Shown here one piece after another: positions 12,226 through 19,759 of a stretch of 64,000 nt of DNA. The stretch lies in the NCBI RefSeq assembly GCF_016748675.1, contig NZ_CP051534.1, positions 1,364,001 through 1,428,000 on the forward strand. Direction: 5' to 3'. How positions within the stretch are numbered: position 1 is the stretch's first letter; each line of letters starts with the position of its first letter. Source of the stretch: Helicobacter pylori. Lineage in GTDB: Bacteria; Campylobacterota; Campylobacteria; Campylobacterales; Helicobacteraceae. The position numbers and the translations under genes are program-made. The notes below the pieces were generated by a model. That model was not told where the DNA came from. It did no database searches and saw only the letters and a program-made list of their open reading frames with translations.

Positions 12226-13359
12226 TTATCCTTGAAATTGAACGCAAAACGAATTTTCATAAAACGATCCTTTTAAAGAGGGTTCGCTATGAATTTCTAA
12301 ACGCATTTTATACTTTTCACACACTTTTTTCACTAAATCTAACCCTATACCATAACCCAACACGCCAGAATTGAAACGCGCATAACGAACGCTTAATTCT
12401 GCGATCTTGTCTTTAGGGATTTCATACCCTAAATTTTTCACTTTCAAAAACGCATGCGTTAGCTCTATATGGATATACCCATGCATGACGCTGTATTTGA
12501 TCGCGTTCATGAGCAAATTGCTATAAAGCGAAATGAAATCCTGCTCTTTAGCCTTAAACTCCACTCCCACTAAATCGCTTTTAAATTCCAGCTTGTGGTA
12601 GTCTATCATCTCGCTAAAAAGCGTGTTTTCTTTAATAATCAGGGCTTTTAAATCTAAAAGCATGGGGGTTTCGCGCTCAATATCTTGCATCACTAAATAC
12701 GAGAGCGAGCGGTATAAAAAACTCATGCGCTGGATGGCGATTTTAATGCGGCGGTGTTGTTGGTTGTCTTCTAAGGTTTTTAACGACAAGACTAAAGCGC
12801 TCATGGGGGTGTTTAATTCATGCGTGGTGTTTTTTAAAAAATGATCAATGCGGGTGATTTCATTCCTAATGGGCTTTAAAAACAAACGCCCCAAAAACAC
12901 AGAAACCCCTATCACGCATAAAAACGCTATGACAAACACTAAAACAATGTTACGATACAAGGAAGAAAAATGAAGGGGTTTAGAATTTTTAAAAAGCATT
13001 TTAGCCACGCCTAAGTGAGCGAAAGTTTCATCGCTAAACAGGTAATACTCCCCCTTGAAACTAAAAAAGCCCGCTTCTTTATGGTTTTTAATCAAATTTT
13101 CGCTTTCAGGGATATTAGAATACAAAACACGCCTTTTGCTATCAAAAAGGGCTATGGAAGCGTCTTTATAGCGTGAAATCAGAGCGTTTAAAGCGTTTTG
13201 ATAATCCCCATGCGTTTGCATGTGCAAAGCAACCACTTCGCTAGCGATCTTAGAAGCCATTTTGTCCATGTCCATGCGTATCATTTTGATTTTTTCGTTT
13301 TTTTCATAGTTAAACGCTAAAACGCTAATCACTAGCATCAACACAAACGAAGAGCCCAA
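12226..13359 (-). CDS. crdS: Sensor histidine kinase CrdS (copper/nitrosative stress); 5' end out of frame with canonical start
   Basis: Partner of CrdR in the system that induces copper resistance genes in H. pylori. From the TTG at 13359 the protein is 377 aa: N-terminal membrane helix (1-16), periplasmic sensor of about 115 aa, second membrane helix (about 138-160), phospho-acceptor His180 in [11 protein letters not shown] box [10 protein letters not shown] and G box GYGIGLDLV. The natural start should be the ATG at 13397, which overlaps the crdR stop as ATGA. That ATG is followed by eight A, putting it out of phase with the kinase and ending after 9 codons. Either the TTG is used or the gene is switched off by the A8 tract. 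Confidence 0.85.
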   Translation of the reverse strand: MGSSFVLMLVISVLAFNYEKNEKIKMIRMDMDKMASKIASEVVALHMQTHGDYQNALNALISRYKDASIALFDSKRRVLYSNIPESENLIKNHKEAGFFSFKGEYYLFSDETFAHLGVAKMLFKNSKPLHFSSLYRNIVLVFVIAFLCVIGVSVFLGRLFLKPIRNEITRIDHFLKNTTHELNTPMSALVLSLKTLEDNQQHRRIKIAIQRMSFLYRSLSYLVMQDIERETPMLLDLKALIIKENTLFSEMIDYHKLEFKSDLVGVEFKAKEQDFISLYSNLLMNAIKYSVMHGYIHIELTHAFLKVKNLGYEIPKDKIAELSVRYARFNSGVLGYGIGLDLVKKVCEKYKMRLEIHSEPSLKGSFYENSFCVQFQG

Positions 13360-13386
13360 ATAAGTCCCTAAAAAGAGTTTAAGGGA

Positions 13387-13394
13387 TTTTTTTT
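13387..13394 (-). repeat. A8 tract after the crdS ATG
   Basis: Eight A on the coding strand directly after the ATG (13397-13395). The kinase frame would be reached with a tract length divisible by 3, such as 6 or 9. With 8 the ATG frame ends at a TAG at 13370-13368. Confidence 0.75.
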
Positions 13395-14035
13395 CATAGT
13401 GGGTTAAAGCGATAGCCCACCCCCTTATGCGTTTCTATGCAATTTTTACCTAAAAGCTTGCGCAACACTTTAATGTAAGTGCGCAAGGTGGAATCATCAA
13501 TAGCTTGCTCCCATAAATTATTTTCTAACACTTGAGAGCTAATGATTTGCCCCTTATGCTCTAAAAAGTATTCTAAAAGCTGGGCGGTTTTGGGCGCTAG
13601 GATTTCCTTTTTCCCTTTAATATTCAAAGAGTGTTGGTAATAAAAAATGTTAGGCATGATTTCTATGGGATCATCATTGAAAAACCTTTTAATGCGCGCT
13701 TCTAATTCGTCCAAATCAAAAGGCTTTTTCAAATAATCGCTCGCTCCTAAATTAAAAGCGTTTTTTAAGGTAGCGTTATCCTGTAAGGCGGTGATAAAAA
13801 TCACAGGCGTAGAGATTAAAAAATCGTTTTTGATGTGTTTGAACAATTCCAAGCTATTCATTTCAGGCACTTGCACATCTAAAAGCAAGAGATTGAAGCG
13901 CTCAACAGAGAGCCTTTCATAAGCTTCTTTCCCATTAAAAGCACAAGACACTTCATAGCCCAAATGCTCCAAAAACTCCTTAACACTCTCGCTTAAAAGG
14001 TAATCGTCTTCTAGTAAAAAAATCTTTTTTTGCAT
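13394..14035 (-). CDS. crdR: Response regulator CrdR
   Basis: OmpR-type DNA-binding regulator. 213 aa: receiver domain with acidic pocket E9-D10-D11, phospho-acceptor Asp53 (LLDVQVPE) and conserved Lys in the YLKKPF segment (about residue 103), then a winged-helix domain ending GVGYRFNPL. Phosphorylated by CrdS, it activates the copper resistance genes in H. pylori. No Shine-Dalgarno is visible; a TACAAT hexamer lies only six bases before the ATG, so the mRNA may start at the AUG. The stop overlaps the expected crdS ATG. Confidence 0.93.
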   Translation of the reverse strand: MQKKIFLLEDDYLLSESVKEFLEHLGYEVSCAFNGKEAYERLSVERFNLLLLDVQVPEMNSLELFKHIKNDFLISTPVIFITALQDNATLKNAFNLGASDYLKKPFDLDELEARIKRFFNDDPIEIMPNIFYYQHSLNIKGKKEILAPKTAQLLEYFLEHKGQIISSQVLENNLWEQAIDDSTLRTYIKVLRKLLGKNCIETHKGVGYRFNPL

Positions 14036-14122
14036 GGGGGTATTGTAGCGCTAATTCTATAGCCTTTATACTAAAGGCGGTTATGAAAAACACCCTCTTT
14101 AAAAAGACACCGCCTTATCTTA
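13972..14122. repeat. Left flank of the HpyAII cassette: target-duplication remnant
   Basis: 13972-14047 (5' end of crdR plus its promoter) is repeated at about 17156-17229 on the other side of the cassette. 14061-14122 matches 17598-17658, inside the type III mod gene, with several substitutions. About 370 bp lying between these two segments in the right-hand copy is missing on the left. This fits an insertion that duplicated a long target, followed by an internal deletion in the left copy. Confidence 0.75.
14042..14047 (-). promoter_or_regulatory. -10 element of crdR, predicting a leaderless mRNA
   Basis: TACAAT on the - strand, followed by ACCCCC and the ATG at 14035. Normal spacing from a -10 hexamer to +1 puts the start of transcription at or next to the initiation codon. 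A second copy of the same segment is at 17222-17227. Confidence 0.55.
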
Positions 14123-15394
14123 TCAGCCGTTTTTAGAATGCAATAAATCTTTATTGTATTCCAACATGATATTTTGTAAATCAAGTTTATATAACACATT
14201 TTCAATATAAGTAAAATAAAGGCTTTCTTGTTCTTCTTTTAAGCCTTTAGATAAAATCACATCGCAATCTTTAAAATACAAACAAATGTGTTTATTTTGC
14301 GTTTGAGATATTTTCGCATGGTTAAAAGCATCAATATAGATTAAATTTTCCCATTTATCCAAAAGATCAAATTCTTCTATAGAGCGAGCCAAGCATAAAG
14401 GCACAATATGGTGCAATTCAAAGCCCTTTTCTTTTTTAACGCCATGTTTTTCAAAATAAAGGGCTTTTTCTTTAATAGAGCGTTTGAGTTTTTTATCGTT
14501 TTGTTTGTTTTCTTCATTGAGCGTTTTTAAAATAAGCCTCTCTTTATTGGTTTCAAAAAACACGCTTTGTTCTAGCAAGCTAAAAATTTGTTGGGCTTGA
14601 TTTTTCCAATTATGATAATCTCTCTTTTCTAGCTTATTCCCATTAAAATGGTTAGGGTCGCAATAATCTTGCACTAACTCTTTTAATTTTTCTTTTTGGA
14701 TACGGCTTAAACTCCTATATTCTCTAACATATTCTATAATTTCACTTCTAGTAAAATTTTCAATATTTAAAAATGTAACAAAAAACATCATTTCTTCAAT
14801 GTCTAAATAATGGTTGTCAAGCTCTATCATTACCTCTCTGCATTCTGCTCCAAAACCTTGCAAAAGATTTTCTAAAGATTGCGTGTAACAAAATTTTTTT
14901 CTTAACAAATCTTGTGCGTTTAAAAATTCTATAGCTAAGGGAGTTAAACGGATATATTTAATATTGCTTTGAATGTAGGGGTTTGTAGGTTCCTTATTTT
15001 TATTGTAGCGTTCAATCAACCCCATTCTATGTATATCCACAAAAAGATTTTTTCTCAAGCTATCTTGGGTTACTTGATTCTTTTTTCCTAAATTGTCTTG
15101 AGGCATTTCAGACTTGCAGATATTATCAACCACTTTTGCATAAACCTCTTCGCCTATGATATTGCTAGGGCGTTGGCTCATATCGGTGGTGCGAATTTGT
15201 AAAAAATCTTCTCCCACTTCATTGAAAATAGCTTGAATAATGGTTTTAATTTTATTTTGATCGTAACGATTGTGTTGGGACAAGTGCAAGCCCCTATAAT
15301 CAGAGCTTTTTATGCGATTGGCTAAGAATTTCAAACACTCTTTACTAGGATCAAGCTGTGTGATTTCTAGCAAAATTTTTTCTAATTTTGGCAT
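14123..15394 (-). CDS. Type IIS restriction endonuclease, HpyAII/MboII-like, HNH family
   Basis: 423 aa, matching the MboII-type R protein (HP1366 position). The C-terminal region has an HNH-type nuclease motif: His328-His329 in LHHIVP, Asn350 in ENLIYID and His359 in NHAKIS. The N-terminal two thirds show no motif I can name and probably carry recognition. It is the third gene of an M2-M1-R operon, 15 nt behind M1, with AAAAGGAT as ribosome binding site. MboII-type enzymes recognise GAAGA and cut outside it; that specificity is inferred from family and locus. Confidence 0.85.
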   Translation of the reverse strand: MPKLEKILLEITQLDPSKECLKFLANRIKSSDYRGLHLSQHNRYDQNKIKTIIQAIFNEVGEDFLQIRTTDMSQRPSNIIGEEVYAKVVDNICKSEMPQDNLGKKNQVTQDSLRKNLFVDIHRMGLIERYNKNKEPTNPYIQSNIKYIRLTPLAIEFLNAQDLLRKKFCYTQSLENLLQGFGAECREVMIELDNHYLDIEEMMFFVTFLNIENFTRSEIIEYVREYRSLSRIQKEKLKELVQDYCDPNHFNGNKLEKRDYHNWKNQAQQIFSLLEQSVFFETNKERLILKTLNEENKQNDKKLKRSIKEKALYFEKHGVKKEKGFELHHIVPLCLARSIEEFDLLDKWENLIYIDAFNHAKISQTQNKHICLYFKDCDVILSKGLKEEQESLYFTYIENVLYKLDLQNIMLEYNKDLLHSKNG

Positions 15395-15409
15395 GTTAAA
15401 TATCCTTTT

Positions 15410-16192
15410 TTATTTGTATTCATTATACCTAAACATTTCCAAACTCTCATGCACATATCCAGCATGGCTCTCACACCCTATAAAATTACGCCCCAAACTT
15501 TTAGCCACTAAGCTAGTCATTCCACTGCCGCTAAACAAATCTAAAATCAAATCGTTTTCATTAGAGCTAGCCTTTATCATGCGTTCAATGAGCGCTTTAG
15601 GTTTAATGCTAGGGTGTTTTGGCTTAAGGATTTTACCATTCTCTTTTTCAACATGCCTTTGTGAAGTGATTTCCCACACATCAAGGCATAATTTGCCCTT
15701 AGGGTTAGGGAACCAGCGTTTGTTGTTTTTTAAAATCCCCTTACTTTGAGCATGCTTGATGCGTTCAGTGGATTCATAAGCAATGCGAACTTCATCGGCA
15801 TTAAAAGTGTAGTTTTTCTTGTGCATGCTATAAAATAAAATGCTTTCTTGCGCGTGGTTATAACGCTTTTTGGCGTTGGCAAACCCATCTTTTTTAACCC
15901 AAGTGATAAAATTTAAAAAATGCGCTTTTTTTTGACGCAAATACGCTAAAAATAAAGCGCAATTAAAAGGGGTATTAAAGATATAAAAACTCCCCGTATC
16001 TTTGATTTTGGGTAGCATTTTATCAATCCAAGCGTAAGAAAATGTTAAAAACTCTTCATCATTTTTAAAACTATCCCATGAAGCAATTTTAAGATTGTAA
16101 GGAGGATCAATAATGGCTAAATCAACGCTTTTATCTTCTAATTTGTCTAAGAACATGAAAACATCTTCTATATAAATTTTATTCAAAATCAA
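15410..16192 (-). CDS. Type IIS DNA adenine methyltransferase M1 (HpyAII/MboII-like)
   Basis: 260 aa, beta-class methyltransferase. The catalytic motif IV DPPYNL is at residues 29-34 near the N-terminus and the AdoMet-binding FSGSG motif near 218 at the C-terminus, the order expected for this class. DPPY is typical of N6-adenine methylation. The start overlaps the M2 stop by 14 nt and the stop is 15 nt before the endonuclease gene. It protects one strand of the asymmetric site; M2 covers the other. Confidence 0.88.
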   Translation of the reverse strand: MILNKIYIEDVFMFLDKLEDKSVDLAIIDPPYNLKIASWDSFKNDEEFLTFSYAWIDKMLPKIKDTGSFYIFNTPFNCALFLAYLRQKKAHFLNFITWVKKDGFANAKKRYNHAQESILFYSMHKKNYTFNADEVRIAYESTERIKHAQSKGILKNNKRWFPNPKGKLCLDVWEITSQRHVEKENGKILKPKHPSIKPKALIERMIKASSNENDLILDLFSGSGMTSLVAKSLGRNFIGCESHAGYVHESLEMFRYNEYK

Positions 16193-17042
16193 ACAAGTTT
16201 CCTAATTTTTGCTCAATCAAGGGTTTATAATTTTCATAGAGTTCATAACCTATAAAATTTCTTTTTAAAAGCTTTGCTTCTCTTAAGGTTGTCCCGCTCC
16301 CACTAAATGGATCTAGCACTACATCGCCCACACAACTATACAACCTAATCAAACGCCTTGCTAATTCAGCCGGCATTAAAGCCGCATGCTTACCAAAAGC
16401 AATATCGTTTTTATTAGGGATTGGGATTTCCCAAATTTGTTTGGTAAATTCCACCCATTCCTCTTGAGTCAATTGGCTTTGTTCTTTTTGCTCCTCTGTG
16501 GGTTGTTTGGGTTTGCCGTCTTTGACAAACACGCCGATAAATTCTATAGTATTTTGCGCATAAAAATTTCTAGGATAAGGGTAGCTCCCAAACATCAATC
16601 TTTTAGTAGGATTGGCGCGTTTCCAAATATAGACATCTAGCAAGAACATTTTAGGCTTGTTTTCTAGCATGTTGTTTAAATCATGCAAAATGGAGCGCTG
16701 AATATCAGCATGCAAATCAAAAATATGGCGGTTGTAGTGCGTGTTTAAAACCTTTTTAAGCATGGGCATTAAAGGCACATTAATGCATAGCTTACCATTG
16801 GGTTTTAACGCTCTGTAGCACTCAAGCCAAACTTTTAAAAGACCTAAAAGATAATCTTCATATTTTTCTAACGCCCCCAAATCTTCAACATGTTGGGCTG
16901 AATGCTGCAAATCTTGTGTGCCATTTTTTGCATAATCTTTGATGTTGAAATAAGGCGGGCTTGTGATGATCAAATCCACGCTATTATCTGGCGCTTCATG
17001 CATGTTGGTACTGCTATGATAAAACACTTTATTGATATTCAA
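16179..17042 (-). CDS. Type IIS DNA methyltransferase M2 (HpyAII/MboII-like)
   Basis: 287 aa. Motif IV is SPPYFN (S28-Y31), the form usual for N4-cytosine methyltransferases, and the AdoMet motif DPFSGSGTT is near 244, so it is also beta-class. The start codon read here is TTG at 17042; an ATG 12 codons later is an alternative. It is the first gene of the M2-M1-R operon, so methylation precedes restriction in expression order. Two methylases are needed because the recognition site is asymmetric. Confidence 0.85.
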   Translation of the reverse strand: MNINKVFYHSSTNMHEAPDNSVDLIITSPPYFNIKDYAKNGTQDLQHSAQHVEDLGALEKYEDYLLGLLKVWLECYRALKPNGKLCINVPLMPMLKKVLNTHYNRHIFDLHADIQRSILHDLNNMLENKPKMFLLDVYIWKRANPTKRLMFGSYPYPRNFYAQNTIEFIGVFVKDGKPKQPTEEQKEQSQLTQEEWVEFTKQIWEIPIPNKNDIAFGKHAALMPAELARRLIRLYSCVGDVVLDPFSGSGTTLREAKLLKRNFIGYELYENYKPLIEQKLGNLFDFE

Positions 17043-17155
17043 TCTTATTTTTACCTTTTATTAAACTCCAATGGGTTTCACAGAGATAATTTTACAATGA
17101 AATAGGGGTATTTTAAAAAATGAGTCAGTCAAGGCAATCTAAAATTTCAATAAGC

Positions 17156-17229
17156 CAAACTCCTTAACGCTCTCGCTTAAAAGGTAATCGTCTTCTAGTA
17201 AAAAAATCTTTTTTGCATGGGGGTATTGT
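17156..17229. repeat. Right flank of the HpyAII cassette: duplicated crdR 5' fragment
   Basis: About 74 bp nearly identical to 13972-14047, containing the first roughly 20 codons of crdR (on the - strand) and its TACAAT promoter, but no rest of the gene. It lies just upstream of the type III mod promoter and marks the original crdR-mod junction. Confidence 0.85.
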
Positions 17230-17252
17230 AGTGCTTAATGAGTGAGCTTTGT

Positions 17253-17258
17253 TATAAT
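17253..17258 (+). promoter_or_regulatory. Extended -10 promoter of type III mod gene
   Basis: TGTTATAAT, i.e. TG-n-TATAAT, the typical H. pylori sigma-80 element. It lies 30 bp before the mod ATG at 17289, which is preceded by AAGGAG. Confidence 0.7.
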
Positions 17259-17288
17259 ACTTTTTCATGTTTTTTAAGGAGCGTGATA

Positions 17289-19750
17289 ATGAAAACGAAC
17301 GAAGCGCAATTTTATGAAATTTTAGAAAACCTTTTTATAGGTGTTAAGATTGAAGACAAACAAGAAAGCCTTTTAGATCCTAACGCTAAAGCGATGAAAA
17401 ATGGCATGCTCAATCTCATGAAGGCTAAGAGCAAGTATTATCAAAGCAAAAAACAAGAATTAGAAAAATTCATTGATTTAAAATGCCAAAATAACAACGA
17501 TCTCAAAGAAGAATTGTTTGACAAACTCTATAGCTTTTTCAAGCGTTATTTGAGCGCTAATGGAGGGATTTATTTCAACGACACGCCCCTTTATGATAGC
17601 CTTTATACTAAAAGCGATTATGAAAAATGCTCCCTTAAAAAAGACACCGCCTTATTTTATAAAACCAAAGATCTTTATTATGTGAAAAGCGAAACGAATT
17701 ATAAGGATTTTTGCTTTGAATTAGAAAACATTACTTTTAATTTTGACACTTCTTCATTAGAAAGCAAAAAGAATAATGAAAAAGTGGATTTAGTCTTTAA
17801 TCTAAAAGATACAGACACAAAAACTAACACCCTAAACTTTAGCGTTACTCTCAGCAGTAAGGGGAATCAAACAAAAATAAGTGAAATTCTAAAAGAATGT
17901 TTAAATCAAGGCGTTGAACTTGATGAAGAAGTGTTAAAAAAAGCGTTGGGGAAATTCAAAAAGCAAGGCAGTATGGATTATTTTATCCATAAAAACGCGC
18001 TAGGGTTTTTAAAAGAGCAATTGGATTTGTATTTGTTTGAATACCTTTTTAAAGAAATGACTGAATTTGATGACAAACGCCTTAATGGAATCAACACCAT
18101 TAAGGAAGTGGCCTTGCAAGTGATTTTATTAGTGAGCGAATTTGAAAACGAACTCTGTAAGATTTGGAACAAACCTCGTTTTGTATTAAACTCGCATTTC
18201 ATTGTAAGCCTAGACCGATTAAAAGCTAAAAACTACGATCTAAATAAAATCACAAACCACAAAAACTACCCCAAACAAGTTAAAGAATGGCAAGACTTGA
18301 ATTTAAAAACCACAGACAACCTTTTAGAAAACGAGTTCTTGCCCCTAGACACTCTCTATTTTAAAGATTTAGAAGAAGAGGTTAAAAGCTTATTTAGTGA
18401 GAATGAAATCAACGGCACGCTCATTAAAAGCGAAAACTACCAAGCCCTAAACTCCCTTAAAAACCGCTATAAAGAAGCCATTGATTGCATTTATATTGAT
18501 CCGCCTTATAACACGCAAAACAATGAATTTGTTTATGCGGATAATTTCAAGCGCTCCAGTTGGCTCGCTATGATGGAAAACCGCCTAGAGCTTGCGCACG
18601 CTCTATTGAATGATAAAGGCGTGATTTTTGTGAGCATTGATGACAACGAACAGGCTTATTGCAAAGCGCTCATGGACGAAGTCTTTAATGGGGGGGGGGG
18701 GGTGATAACTTTGTAGCGAATGTAGTTTGGCAACGCTCCTATTCTCCTATTAATTTAAAAAAACATTTTTCCAATAACCATGACTATATTTTAACTTATG
18801 CAAAAAATATTGAAAAACTGCACGACTTTACCCTTGAACGCACAAGCGAAATGAATGCACGCTATAAAAATTTAGATAACGATGAAAGGGGCGTGTGGAA
18901 GTCCTCTGATTTATCAGTTGGACCGGCTGTTGAGCGTAATATTTACCCTATTTTTAACCCCTACACCAAGCAAGAAATATACCCTCCGCATGGTCGCTCA
19001 TGGGTTTATTCACAAGAAAAATTACAAGAATTGATCGCTGATAATCGTATCTTTTTCCCCACAAGCGGTAGTGGTGTGCCACGCTATAAACGCTTTTTGA
19101 GTGAAGTCAAGCAAGGCACAACTGCCATGAGCTTATGGACTTATCAAGAAGTAGGACACACTCAAGACGCTAAAAGAGAAATCAAAGAGCTTTTTGAAGG
19201 GCAAGCCCTTTTTGACACCCCCAAACCTGAAGCCCTACTCAAACGCATTATAGAAATCTCTACTCAAGAAAACGATCTCGTGTTAGACTTTTTTGCTGGG
19301 AGCGGGACGACTTGCGCGGTGGCTCACAAGCTTAAGAGAAAGTATATCGGTATTGAAATGGGGGAGCATTTTGACAGCGTGATTTTGCCTCGCCTTAAAA
19401 AGGTTATAGGCGGTTTTAAAAGCGGTGTGATTAAAGAATTTAATGGAGGTGGGGTGGTGAAAGTTTATGCGTTAGAAAGCTATGAAGAGATTTTAAGAAA
19501 AATCAAGTATGAAGACAATGACAAACCCTTAGCTTATGATGAACAATACAGCGATTTAGTGGAATGCAAAAACGAATCTTACACGCTCAATTTAAACGCG
19601 CTAGAAAAAATGGGCGTGGATATTAAAGAGACTTTGGAAAATTTATGGGGGTTGAAAGTGGAGTTTTTTAATGAAAGGGTGGTGAAATTTAAAGAGAATG
19701 ATAAAGAAGTAGAGATTTTAAAAGCCTTAAAAGAAGCGCTCATTTGGTAA
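17289..19750 (+). pseudogene. mod: Type III DNA methyltransferase (Mod), phase-off at G13 tract
   Basis: N6-adenine methyltransferase and specificity subunit of a type III R-M system. The start is the ATG at 17289 (AAGGAG upstream). The first frame runs to 18716: motif IV DPPYN at residues 404-408, then a G13 tract at 18690-18702 that shifts the frame and stops after VITL. The second half, in frame from 18701 to 19750, has the target-recognition region and motif I DFFAGSGTT (coded near 19286). A tract of 11 or 14 G would join the two halves into one protein of about 820 aa. So the gene looks intact but OFF, consistent with phase variation. Its locus matches HP1369/HP1370. Confidence 0.92.
18690..18702. 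repeat. G13 phase-variation tract in mod
   Basis: Thirteen G between AAT and TGATAAC. Frame arithmetic: n = 2 mod 3 gives GGT-GAT-AAC and continues; n = 13 gives GTG-ATA-ACT-TTG-TAG and stops. Confidence 0.95.
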
Positions 19751-19759
19751 GGAGGCATA

